Shown here one piece after another: positions 22,711 to 29,666 of a DNA stretch of 29,666 nt. The translations under genes and the position numbers were made by a program. The stretch comes from an uncultured Eubacteriales bacterium. GTDB taxonomy: Bacteria > Bacillota > Clostridia > Lachnospirales > Anaerotignaceae. Each line of letters starts with the position of its first letter. The stretch's first letter is position 1. Location: NCBI GenBank assembly GCA_900548595.1, contig URLB01000003.1, positions 1 to 29,666 of the forward strand, in the 5' to 3' direction. A model generated the notes under the pieces. That model was not told where the DNA came from. It did no database searches and saw nothing but the letters and a program-made list of their open reading frames with translations.

Positions 22711-23552
22711 TGCAGCAGAAGTTAAAAGATTATTTACATCATCCGGGTTCCTTCATAGCTTTTCTTCTTATAATGCTGGCCGCTATAATAACAGTCGGTG
22801 TAATGATTTTCATAGTTGCTTACATATTGATAAAAGGAATACCGAATATAACACCGGAATTGTTTGCATGGGAATATAATTCTAAGAATGTATCCATGAT
22901 GCCTGCTATTATAAATACACTGCTTATGACGGGTTTTACTCTTCTTATGGCAGTACCGGTTGGAGTATTTTCGGCTGTGTATTTAGCTGAATATGCAAAA
23001 AGAGGTTCAAAACTTGTAAAACTTATAAGAATCACAGTTGAGACTCTTTCGGGTATACCATCAATTGTTTATGGATTGTTCGGATTTCTTGCGTTCGTTA
23101 TAGCTCTTAAATGGGAGTATTCGTTTCTCGCCGGTTCGATTACACTTGCGATTATGGTTTTGCCTGTTATCATGAGAACTACCGAGGAAGCAATACTTTC
23201 GGTTCCGGATTCTTTCAGAGAGGGAAGCTTTGGACTGGGAGCAGGAAAATTAAGAACTATATTCAAAATAGTAATTCCATCGGCAATGCCCGGTATACTT
23301 TCGGGAATAATACTTGCCATAGGAAGAATAGTAGGCGAAACTGCCGCGCTTATATTTACGGCTGGAACAACTGCCGCCGTGCCGGAAAACATTTTTTCAT
23401 CAACAAGAACGCTGGCGGTTCATATGTACTGCCTGCTTTCGGAAGGTCTTTATACCGAACAGGCTTATGCGACAGCTGTTATACTGCTTGTGATGGTAAT
23501 AGGCATAAACGCTTTATCAAGTTTCTTTGCAAAGAAACTTACCAAGAAATGA
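22710..23552 (+). CDS. pstA: Phosphate ABC transporter permease PstA
   Basis: A 280-residue membrane protein with six helices, homologous to PstC. Key stretches are MPAIINTLLMTGFTLLMAVPVG, ETLSGIPSIVYGLFGFLAFV, SFREGSFGLGAGKLRTIFKI (contact loop for PstB) and GRIVGETAALIFTAGT. It overlaps pstC by one base with an AGGAGG site inside the pstC end, and lies 12 bp before pstB. Confidence 0.94.
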   Translation: MQQKLKDYLHHPGSFIAFLLIMLAAIITVGVMIFIVAYILIKGIPNITPELFAWEYNSKNVSMMPAIINTLLMTGFTLLMAVPVGVFSAVYLAEYAKRGSKLVKLIRITVETLSGIPSIVYGLFGFLAFVIALKWEYSFLAGSITLAIMVLPVIMRTTEEAILSVPDSFREGSFGLGAGKLRTIFKIVIPSAMPGILSGIILAIGRIVGETAALIFTAGTTAAVPENIFSSTRTLAVHMYCLLSEGLYTEQAYATAVILLVMVIGINALSSFFAKKLTKK

Positions 23553-23564
23553 TGGAGGACAAAT

Positions 23565-24317
23565 ATGAGTAATAAAATGGAAATAAAAAATATGGAGCTG
23601 TATTACGGCGATTTTAAAGCAATAAAAGGCATAAATCTCGATATTGCTCCTAATGAGATAACCGCATTCATCGGTCCGTCCGGTTGCGGAAAGTCTACGG
23701 TGCTGAGAACTCTTAACAGAATGAACGACCTTATAGAAGGATGTAAAATAAACGGAGAAATACTTCTTGACGGTGAAGATATATATAAAGGTATGGACGT
23801 AAATATGCTTAGAAAGAGGGTAGGAATGGTTTTTCAGAAACCCAATCCGTTCCCGATGAGTATATACGATAATATAGCCTACGGACCAAGAACACATGGA
23901 ATACGTTCAAAAGTAAAGCTTGATGAAATAGTAGAGAAATCTTTAAGAGATGCGGCTCTATGGGATGATGTTAAAGACAGATTGAAAAAAAGCGCTCTTG
24001 ATATGAGCGGTGGACAGCAACAGAGACTATGCATAGCAAGAGCATTGGCAGTAGAACCGGAAGTCCTGCTTATGGATGAGGCTACAAGTGCTCTTGACCC
24101 TATATCCACATCGAAGATAGAAGACCTTGCTATGGAACTTAAAAGTAAGTATACTATAGTTATGGTAACACATAATATGCAGCAGGCAGCCAGAGTTTCC
24201 GATAAGACCGCATTTTTCCTATTAGGAGAAGTGATAGAGGTAAATGATACTGAAACGCTGTTTTCTATGCCTAAGGATAAGAGAACTGAAGATTATATAA
24301 CAGGGAGGTTCGGTTAA
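23565..24317 (+). CDS. pstB: Phosphate ABC transporter ATPase PstB
   Basis: A 250-residue ABC ATPase: Walker A GPSGCGKST (about residues 33-41), Q-loop FQKPNPFPMSIYDNIAYGPR, signature LDMSGGQQQRLCIARAL, Walker B VLLMDEATSALDP and H-loop VMVTHNMQQAARV. The sequence FQKPNPFPMSI is specific for PstB. It energises phosphate import by PstCA. The start has a GATGGAGG site. The stop overlaps phoU by one base. Confidence 0.96.
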   Translation: MSNKMEIKNMELYYGDFKAIKGINLDIAPNEITAFIGPSGCGKSTVLRTLNRMNDLIEGCKINGEILLDGEDIYKGMDVNMLRKRVGMVFQKPNPFPMSIYDNIAYGPRTHGIRSKVKLDEIVEKSLRDAALWDDVKDRLKKSALDMSGGQQQRLCIARALAVEPEVLLMDEATSALDPISTSKIEDLAMELKSKYTIVMVTHNMQQAARVSDKTAFFLLGEVIEVNDTETLFSMPKDKRTEDYITGRFG

Positions 24318-24964
24318 TGAGAAACAAATTCGACGAGCAGCTTGAAAGACTGCATATAGAACTTATAAAAATGGGAGCGCTTTGCGAGGAAGCGGTTACA
24401 ACCGCAATGTGCGCTTTGGAAAAAAATAATACGGAAATGCTCGGAAAGGTTTTTGAGGTTGACAGCGAAATAGACCAGGCTGAAAATGATATAGAACGAC
24501 TTTGCATGAAACTTTTGCTTCAGCAGCAGCCGGTTGCCACCGATTTGAGAGTTATTTCTTCCGCCCTTAAGATGATAACGGATATGGAACGCGTCGGAGA
24601 TCAGGCTTCCGATATAGCGGAAATCGCACGTTTTATAATAAACAGCGAACATTCCATAAATGAGGACATTAAAAAAATGGCAAGGGAAACCGTGAAAATG
24701 GTTACTGACAGCGTTGATTCATTTGTAAAAAAAGACCTTGAATTGGCAAGAAAAGTAATAGCCTATGACGATGTTGTCGATGAGTGGTTTACAACTATGA
24801 AAAAAGAAGTAATAGAGATGATATCCAATGACAGCAGTATGGGAGAATATTCCATAGATGTGCTTATGATAGCAAAATATCTGGAGCGTATAGGCGACCA
24901 TGCGACTAACATAGCCGAATGGGTTGAATACTCCATAACAGGACAAAGAAGCAAGAATAATTGA
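24317..24964 (+). CDS. phoU: Phosphate signalling regulator PhoU
   Basis: A 215-residue all-helical protein of two PhoU repeats. Each half contains the metal-binding pattern (KMITDMERVGDQASDIAEIA around residues 88-107 and AKYLERIGDHATNIAEWVEY around 181-200). PhoU connects PstB with the sensor kinase and keeps the Pho response off when phosphate is plentiful. It overlaps pstB by one base, so it is translationally coupled. Confidence 0.95.
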   Translation: MRNKFDEQLERLHIELIKMGALCEEAVTTAMCALEKNNTEMLGKVFEVDSEIDQAENDIERLCMKLLLQQQPVATDLRVISSALKMITDMERVGDQASDIAEIARFIINSEHSINEDIKKMARETVKMVTDSVDSFVKKDLELARKVIAYDDVVDEWFTTMKKEVIEMISNDSSMGEYSIDVLMIAKYLERIGDHATNIAEWVEYSITGQRSKNN

Positions 24965-24975
24965 GGTGAGGTATA

Positions 24976-25635
24976 TTGGTATCGTATGAAGAAGTTAAAA
25001 AAAATAAGGCGATAAATACATATATACAAAAAGCAGACGAGTCATTAAGGGCGTTGGGATATACGGAGCATTCTTTTGCTCATGTTGTAAACGTGGCTCA
25101 TACGGCGGAATATATACTTAAGACCATGGGATATGACGAACATGATATCGAGATAGTAAAAATTTCGGCGTATCTTCATGACATTGGCAACCTGGTCAAC
25201 CGTGTGGATCATTCTCAGAGCGGAGCGGTCATGGCATTTCGTCTGCTTACAAATATGGATATGGAAGCGGAAGATATAGCAGCCGTAACAACAGCCATAG
25301 GAAACCATGACGAGGGAAACGGAGTTCCTGTAAACGCAGTGGCTGCTGCGCTTATACTTGCCGACAAATCCGACGTAAGACGCTCAAGGGTAAGAAATAC
25401 GGACATTTCAACCTTTGATATACACGACAGAGTCAATTATTCAGTTACACAAAGCAGGCTTACAATAAGCGATGATAAAAAGAATATAACATTGAGGCTG
25501 GCTATTGATACGGAATACGGTTCGGTAATGGATTATTTTGAAATATTTTTAGGACGAATGATACTGTGCCGAAAGGCAGCTGAAAGGTTGGGACTTCAGT
25601 TTAAACTGATTATAAACGACCAGCCGCTTATATAA
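24976..25635 (+). CDS. HD-domain phosphohydrolase in the pho operon
   Basis: A 219-residue protein with a complete HD metal site: His32/His36 (EHSFAHV), His68-Asp69 (YLHDIGN), His79 (VDHSQSG), His111-Asp112 (NHDEGNG) and Asp130 (ILADKSD). The C-terminal half forms a beta-rich tail (TISDDKKNITLRLAID). HD proteins hydrolyse phosphate esters of nucleotides, second messengers or polyphosphate-like compounds; the substrate here is unknown. It starts with TTG behind GAGGTGAGG. No in-frame ATG competes nearby. Its place between phoU and the response regulator suggests a phosphate-starvation role. Confidence 0.85.
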   Translation: MVSYEEVKKNKAINTYIQKADESLRALGYTEHSFAHVVNVAHTAEYILKTMGYDEHDIEIVKISAYLHDIGNLVNRVDHSQSGAVMAFRLLTNMDMEAEDIAAVTTAIGNHDEGNGVPVNAVAAALILADKSDVRRSRVRNTDISTFDIHDRVNYSVTQSRLTISDDKKNITLRLAIDTEYGSVMDYFEIFLGRMILCRKAAERLGLQFKLIINDQPLI

Positions 25636-25659
25636 ATGTCAAACAGGAGGGGAAATATA

Positions 25660-26328
25660 ATGATATATTTGCTCGAAGATGATGAAAGCATACGAAATTT
25701 TGTGGAATATGCTCTTAATAACTCCGGACTGGAGTCCAGAGGCTTTGAAAAACCGTCGGATTTTTGGAAAGGCGTTGACGAAAGTGTACCCGCTCTTGTA
25801 ATACTGGACGTTATGCTGCCTGAGGAGGACGGGCTTGAGGTTTTAAAGAAAATAAGGAACAGAAGCGATATAAAAAACGTACCTGTTATAATGCTGACGG
25901 CAAAGGATACAGAATATGACAAAGTTATCGGACTTGATACAGGCGCCGACGATTATGTTGCAAAGCCTTTCGGCATGATGGAGCTGATTTCCAGGATAAA
26001 GGCTCTCATGAGAAGAACGGCGGCTAACGGTAAAAACGATGAATATACAGCGGATGGATTATATGTATGCCCATCAAAGCATATTGTAAAGGCAAACGGA
26101 AAAGAAGTAGTTTTGACGTATAAGGAATTTGAACTTCTGTGCCTGTTAATATCCAACAAGGGAACTGTATTTAACAGAGATCAGATATTACAAAGAATAT
26201 GGGGATTTGAGTTTGACGGTGAGAACAGAACAGTTGACGTTCACATCCGTACATTGAGAACAAAGCTTGGCGAGTGCGGAGCTCTTATAGAAACGGTAAG
26301 GGGCATAGGATATAAAATAGGAGGATAA
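25660..26328 (+). CDS. phoB: PhoB/PhoP-type response regulator
   Basis: A 222-residue OmpR-family regulator. The receiver (1 to about 120) has the acidic pair EDD near the start, phospho-acceptor Asp50 in VILDVMLPEEDG, the Thr in MLTAKD and the Lys in AKPFGM. The winged-helix DNA-binding domain (about 130-222) has LTYKEFELLCLLISNKG, FNRDQILQRIWGF, RTVDVHIRTLRTKLGE and VRGIGYKI. The frame extends to an ATG at 25636, but AGGAGGGG stands just before ATG 25660, so that start is preferred. It probably binds the TTAACA repeats upstream of pstS. Confidence 0.92.
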   Translation: MIYLLEDDESIRNFVEYALNNSGLESRGFEKPSDFWKGVDESVPALVILDVMLPEEDGLEVLKKIRNRSDIKNVPVIMLTAKDTEYDKVIGLDTGADDYVAKPFGMMELISRIKALMRRTAANGKNDEYTADGLYVCPSKHIVKANGKEVVLTYKEFELLCLLISNKGTVFNRDQILQRIWGFEFDGENRTVDVHIRTLRTKLGECGALIETVRGIGYKIGG

Positions 26329-26331
26329 ACC

Positions 26332-27981
26332 ATGACAAAAAGAATACTGCGCAGTATTATATTTGCTTCCATTGTAACCGGGCTTACCTGCATAGTATTT
26401 ATAATGGGTATTTTATATGACTATTTTAATAAAAGCCTTTTAAACGAATTGAAAATAGAGGCTACTCTGGTTGAACAGGGAGTAGAGCTTTACGGTGAGA
26501 AATACTTTGACAGTCTGGAAACCGAAGGAAGAATTACATGGATAGACAGTGACGGAAAAGTTTTATATGATACGGACGCAGACGCAGCTTCTCTCGAAAA
26601 TCACAAAGAAAGAGAAGAGGTAGAAGAGGCGTTTGAATACGGAAGCGGATCAAGCCAGAGATATTCCAGAACATTTGCGGAAAGGAACGTATATTATGCG
26701 GAGCTGATGAACGACGGAACCGTAATACGAGTGTCAAGTTCGCAATATTCTATATGGTCTCTTATAATGGCTATGGTTCAGCCGGTTTTATTTGTTTCTG
26801 TTCTTATCATAATTTTGTCGGTATTTCTGGCCGCAAAGTTGTCAACAAAAATAGTTAAGCCCATAAATGATATTGACTTGGATCACCCTGATATTGACGA
26901 AGATTATCCCGAAATATCACCTCTTTTAAAAAAGATAAGCAAACAGAACCTTCTTATAGACAGGCAGATGAAAGCGCTGAGAAAAAATGAAGAGGCATTT
27001 ATGACGATAACCTCGAATATGTCCGAGGGACTTATAATAATCGATAAAGGAACGGGAATACTATCGTTTAATAACGGAGCGCTCAAGTTACTTGGGAAAA
27101 ACAATGCTGAAATAGGAGAGAGCGTTTTTACTCTTGAACGTTCGGAAAGGTTCAGAGAGGGAATAAGTTCGGCTCTTGCGGGAAATCACAGTGAACTTAT
27201 GATGGAGCATGACGGAAGAATATATCAGCTTCTGGCAAACCCTGTATTTGAAAATGACGATGTAAACGGAGCCGTCATACTTATAATGGACGTTACGGAG
27301 AGAGAACAAAGGGAGGCTTTAAGAAAAGAATTTACTTCTAATGTTTCCCATGAACTGAGAACGCCGCTGACATCGATATTCGGAGTTTCCGAAATAATGA
27401 TGAACGGTATTGTTAAACCCGAGGATATGGCAGGCTTTGCCGCTAATATACATGATGAGTCCGGTAGGCTTATAAATCTTGTAAACGATATAATAAAACT
27501 TTCTCAGCTTGATGAAAATTCCATAACCGCTCAGAAAGAACCTGTCGATATATTTGCAATGGCAAAAAGTATTGCCAACAGACTGAAAACGATAGCGAGC
27601 AAAAATGACGTAACCATAAACGTCAGCGGTGAAAAAACAGTTATAAACGGAATAAATTATATATTAGATGAGATAATATACAATCTTTGTGAAAATGCCG
27701 TAAAATATAATAAAACCGGCGGCGAGGTAAATGTGTTTGTAGGAATAGAAGATAATAAGCCGATAATAAAAGTTTCGGACACCGGAATAGGTATACCGAA
27801 AGACCAGTGCTCCAGAATATTTGAAAGGTTTTACAGAGTCGATAAAAGCCACTCTAGAAAAATAGGGGGAACAGGACTGGGACTGTCAATAGTGAAGCAT
27901 GGAGCGGCATTTCACAATGCGCATATCGAAGTGAACAGTAAACCCGGAGAGGGAACGGTATTTACGGTTGTTTTTGATTAA
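26332..27981 (+). CDS. phoR: PhoR-type sensor histidine kinase
   Basis: A 549-residue membrane kinase: first helix about 8-31, an extracytoplasmic domain of ~110 residues, second helix about 142-166, a short linker, a PAS domain (about 215-320; SNMSEGLIIIDKGTGILSFN), a HisKA domain with His340 in NVSHELRTPLTSIFG, and a HATPase_c domain with the N box NLCENAVKYN, DTGIGIP and GGTGLGLSIVKHG. This is the PhoR layout of Gram-positive bacteria. It phosphorylates the regulator encoded three bases upstream and is expected to be held in check by PhoU and the Pst transporter. Last gene of the operon. Confidence 0.92.
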   Translation: MTKRILRSIIFASIVTGLTCIVFIMGILYDYFNKSLLNELKIEATLVEQGVELYGEKYFDSLETEGRITWIDSDGKVLYDTDADAASLENHKEREEVEEAFEYGSGSSQRYSRTFAERNVYYAELMNDGTVIRVSSSQYSIWSLIMAMVQPVLFVSVLIIILSVFLAAKLSTKIVKPINDIDLDHPDIDEDYPEISPLLKKISKQNLLIDRQMKALRKNEEAFMTITSNMSEGLIIIDKGTGILSFNNGALKLLGKNNAEIGESVFTLERSERFREGISSALAGNHSELMMEHDGRIYQLLANPVFENDDVNGAVILIMDVTEREQREALRKEFTSNVSHELRTPLTSIFGVSEIMMNGIVKPEDMAGFAANIHDESGRLINLVNDIIKLSQLDENSITAQKEPVDIFAMAKSIANRLKTIASKNDVTINVSGEKTVINGINYILDEIIYNLCENAVKYNKTGGEVNVFVGIEDNKPIIKVSDTGIGIPKDQCSRIFERFYRVDKSHSRKIGGTGLGLSIVKHGAAFHNAHIEVNSKPGEGTVFTVVFD

Positions 27982-28353
27982 ATAGTTATTAAGCAGGCAG
28001 GAAAATAATAAATTATCCACACTCATTTGCTATAAACCTTGATTTTACTGGGGTTTAAGAGCTTTTTTGTTGCAAAAAAACAAGTTTGACCCTTATTTTT
28101 ACCCTTTAGAGAATTAGAAAGGCTATTTTATACCACTTCAAGAGGCGTGTTAGCCTCTTTTTTTTATTCCTGCTAACAGGGGAAAACAGGAGACTAATAT
28201 TTACTAAGGTTTACCATAATTTGTTAAGAAATGTTAAGGTTTAAAACCTATTTCTAAAAAACATTGTAAATAAAAGTCGGGTAGTATGGTCTAGGGGCTT
28301 TCCCTTTTTTCTCCAAAAAATAGGAGGGGGGGTATACATAACACACATATCAA
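27982..28353. other. Intergenic region between phoR and the sigma-like gene
   Basis: About 370 bp between convergent genes. Apart from the terminator at 28140 it holds a T/A-rich stretch and a run AGGAGGGGGG (about 28322-28331) followed by TATACATAAC. On the basis of the neighbouring mobile-type gene this may contain an element boundary, but no matching att repeat was seen within the window. Confidence 0.4.
28140..28166 (+). terminator. Intrinsic terminator, probable end of the pst-pho operon
   Basis: A 7-bp stem AAGAGGC/GCCTCTT, six-base loop, then at least seven T residues, 160 bp after the phoR stop. Confidence 0.82.
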
Positions 28354-29088
28354 TCATTTTGCGTTAATCAACTTCAATGCTGCATACTCTGTTGAACTGT
28401 AGCCGCTATACTTCCACGTTGAATAGTGCCACCTGTAACTACATCGACTTATAATATCATCCTTGTATTCTCTAAGCCTATTATCACGCCTTAACGCTCT
28501 TAGACTTTCGTCTTTTGCATATCTGGCTTTATGCTCTGTTATATCATAGCTTTTGGCAATGTCATTCACTGTATACCCTTTATAATAAATACTTTCTAAT
28601 ATTTCTTTATTAGTCGGAGTTAGCTTACTCATAGCCTTGTCTAAATCGTTGTGTAATTCAGTGTTATATATTCGCTTTTCTGCATCCTCTATGTCCGTGC
28701 TGTCATCAGCTATTGTCTCCAATAGTTCCAGTTCTCCGTCTGAATTGCCTAAAGGGGTATTTAAGCTAGTAGAATAATTAAGAGTTTCTTTCTTGCTACT
28801 GCGTACCCCTGTAAGCTCATTAAATGTCGTTTGTAGGTGGTATGTCATATAAGTTAATAGTTTATATCCCTTTAATGGTTCGTAGCTTTCAACGGCTTTC
28901 AGCAGTGCAAAATACGCCTCTTGTATTAAATCATCAACAGTAATACCGGCAGATAAACACAATTCCGTCTTTGAGTTGTAAAACCTAAAGCAGCACTTAT
29001 ATATAAATGGTTTTGTTGCTTTCCATAACTCTGATACTGCCGTTTTATTACCTTGCTTAATTTGCATTGCTAATTCTTCATTGCTCAT
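28354..29088 (-). CDS. Sigma-70-like factor of mobile-element type
   Basis: A 244-residue protein. The N-terminal part (about 1-90: AVSELWKATKPFIYKCCFRF, GITVDDLIQEAYFALLKAVESY, GYKLLTYMTYHLQTTF) fits sigma regions 1.2-2, with the RNA polymerase contact motif DDLIQEAYFAL. Residues about 150-200 (MSKLTPTNKEILESIYYKGYTVNDIAKSYDITEHKARY, quoted here as KGYTVNDIAKSY) form a region 4 helix-turn-helix. The extra C-terminal tail ending YSSTEYAALKLINAK is typical of sigma-like proteins carried by clostridial phages and integrative elements, not of housekeeping factors. The start ATG lies behind GAGGGGTGAA. Promoter and 11-bp repeats lie upstream. Probably controls genes of the element entered at this end of the window. 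Confidence 0.8.
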   Translation of the reverse strand: MSNEELAMQIKQGNKTAVSELWKATKPFIYKCCFRFYNSKTELCLSAGITVDDLIQEAYFALLKAVESYEPLKGYKLLTYMTYHLQTTFNELTGVRSSKKETLNYSTSLNTPLGNSDGELELLETIADDSTDIEDAEKRIYNTELHNDLDKAMSKLTPTNKEILESIYYKGYTVNDIAKSYDITEHKARYAKDESLRALRRDNRLREYKDDIISRCSYRWHYSTWKYSGYSSTEYAALKLINAK

Positions 29089-29182
29089 ATATTCACCCCT
29101 CTACAGTTAAATATTACAAAGGATAGGAGTTAAATTCCGTTCCTTATACTATGGCTATTCACTTAATATTACATCTGTAATT

Positions 29183-29211
29183 ATTGTACTATATAAGGAT
29201 TTTAAAAGCAA
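29183..29211 (-). promoter_or_regulatory. Probable promoter of the sigma-like gene
   Basis: On the minus strand TTGCTT (29206-29211), a 17-bp spacer and TACAAT (29183-29188), about 95 bp before the start codon. The -35 is weak, which may mean that a factor binding the adjacent repeats helps it. Confidence 0.5.
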
Positions 29212-29214
29212 AGT

Positions 29215-29311
29215 AACAGGCAAATCACAGGCTACAAACGGCGTATTTACAACAAAAAACAACGATTAGTATTTACAGTATAACAGGCAAGTAACAGGCA
29301 GATAACAGGCA
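29215..29311. repeat. 11-bp direct repeats (AACAGGCA iterons)
   Basis: AACAGGCA occurs at 29215, 29282, 29293 and 29304. The last three follow each other with an exact 11-bp period (AACAGGCAAGT, AACAGGCAGAT, AACAGGCAAAT), and a degenerate copy CACAGGC lies at 29226, again 11 bp after the first. One helical turn of spacing suggests a protein binding array: an operator for the sigma-like gene or replication iterons of a mobile element. Confidence 0.8.
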
Positions 29312-29666
29312 AATAAGATGATATGCTATACCCCCATTATAAAAAAGCGAAACAAAAAATAAAAATGCTTGGTCGAGTGGTGTTCAGGACAATCGAGAAA
29401 AAACGCTTACACGATAGGAAAGTTTAATATTTTCGGAATTATGGGAAAAACGACAAGGTAAATATATCTTTTGCTTTTATTGTATGAGTTTAAATGTTTA
29501 TATATTAAACTATATAAAACCATTTATTTCTATTTACAAATAAACAGAAATAGCATATACTAATAGTGTAATAATTTAGTCATAAGTAAGCTCGGTTATA
29601 TAACCGGGCTTTTTGCTGATGTGTGATAAAGAAGTAGTAGAAGTGTAAAAAATTTTGCCGTTCCTA
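29312..29666. other. AT-rich end of window
   Basis: No ORF with a ribosome site was seen. Apart from the terminator at 29588 there is a CCCCCATT run near 29331 and A/T-rich sequence. A gene may begin beyond the window edge. Confidence 0.4.
29588..29614 (+). terminator. Intrinsic terminator
   Basis: An 11-bp stem AAGCTCGGTTA/TAACCGGGCTT with a two-base turn (one T-G pair), followed by TTTTT. Its transcript must start within the preceding 280 bp, since the gene at 29088 lies on the other strand; so a short untranslated RNA may end here. Confidence 0.75.

Noticed and set aside
29215..29311. Short repeats as a CRISPR array
   Set aside because: The repeats are about 8-11 bp with no spacers of ~30 bp and no palindromic repeat units, so they are iterons or an operator rather than CRISPR.
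1..29666. tRNA or rRNA genes
   Set aside because: I looked for the usual T-loop and rRNA core sequences in the intergenic gaps and saw none, though a dedicated scan was not possible.

Overview
The window looks like chromosomal DNA of a low-GC, endospore-forming member of the Clostridia, probably close to Lachnospiraceae. The grounds are a spoIVB gene, a DUF4317 gene, two ANTAR-type nitrogen regulators, a type III glutamine synthetase, a clostridial pst-pho operon and a c-di-GMP-I riboswitch. The species cannot be fixed from sequence reading alone.

Layout. 1-5 kb: the end of an ABC permease, an orphan ANTAR regulator, a MATE exporter, convergent lrgAB and a DUF4317 gene. 5-7.8 kb: spoIVB, then an EVE-HNH endonuclease of the modification-dependent restriction type, then a second, diverged copy of the last ~120 bp of spoIVB. 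This looks like an insertion that brought a replacement gene end with it. 8.1-13.5 kb, minus strand: a nitrogen operon with a glutamate synthase split into three ORFs (amidotransferase; ferredoxin plus FMN synthase; GXGXG), a short type I glutamine synthetase, and an ANTAR antiterminator last. 13.5-18.3 kb, plus strand: a heavily deleted gdhA pseudogene, then a type III glutamine synthetase and an ammonium channel fused to a P-II domain.

The two nitrogen operons diverge from a shared control region. Four leader elements there have the same design: a short hairpin with a six-base loop carrying A at position 1 and G at position 4 (AAAGGC or AAUGAC), overlapping the left arm of an intrinsic terminator. 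This is the signature of ANTAR RNA targets. Three of the four sit only a few bases after a recognisable promoter, which leaves no room for the second hairpin of the canonical two-hairpin target. Two of the four precede the dead gdhA and may now make only short RNAs. These could titrate the antiterminator encoded at the end of the minus-strand operon. This is the most interesting system in the window.

18.3-20.8 kb is a decaying, gene-poor stretch. It holds a GNAT gene and a small membrane-protein gene, each interrupted near its 5' end by an in-frame stop, then a c-di-GMP-I riboswitch before a 48-codon ORF, and an unassigned hairpin-rich element ending in a strong terminator. 20.7-28.0 kb is a phosphate operon behind TTAACA-type Pho boxes: pstS-pstC-pstA-pstB-phoU-HD phosphohydrolase-response regulator-sensor kinase. 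28.35 kb to the end holds a minus-strand sigma-70-like factor of the kind carried by mobile elements, with 11-bp direct repeats upstream, so the window probably enters a mobile element here.
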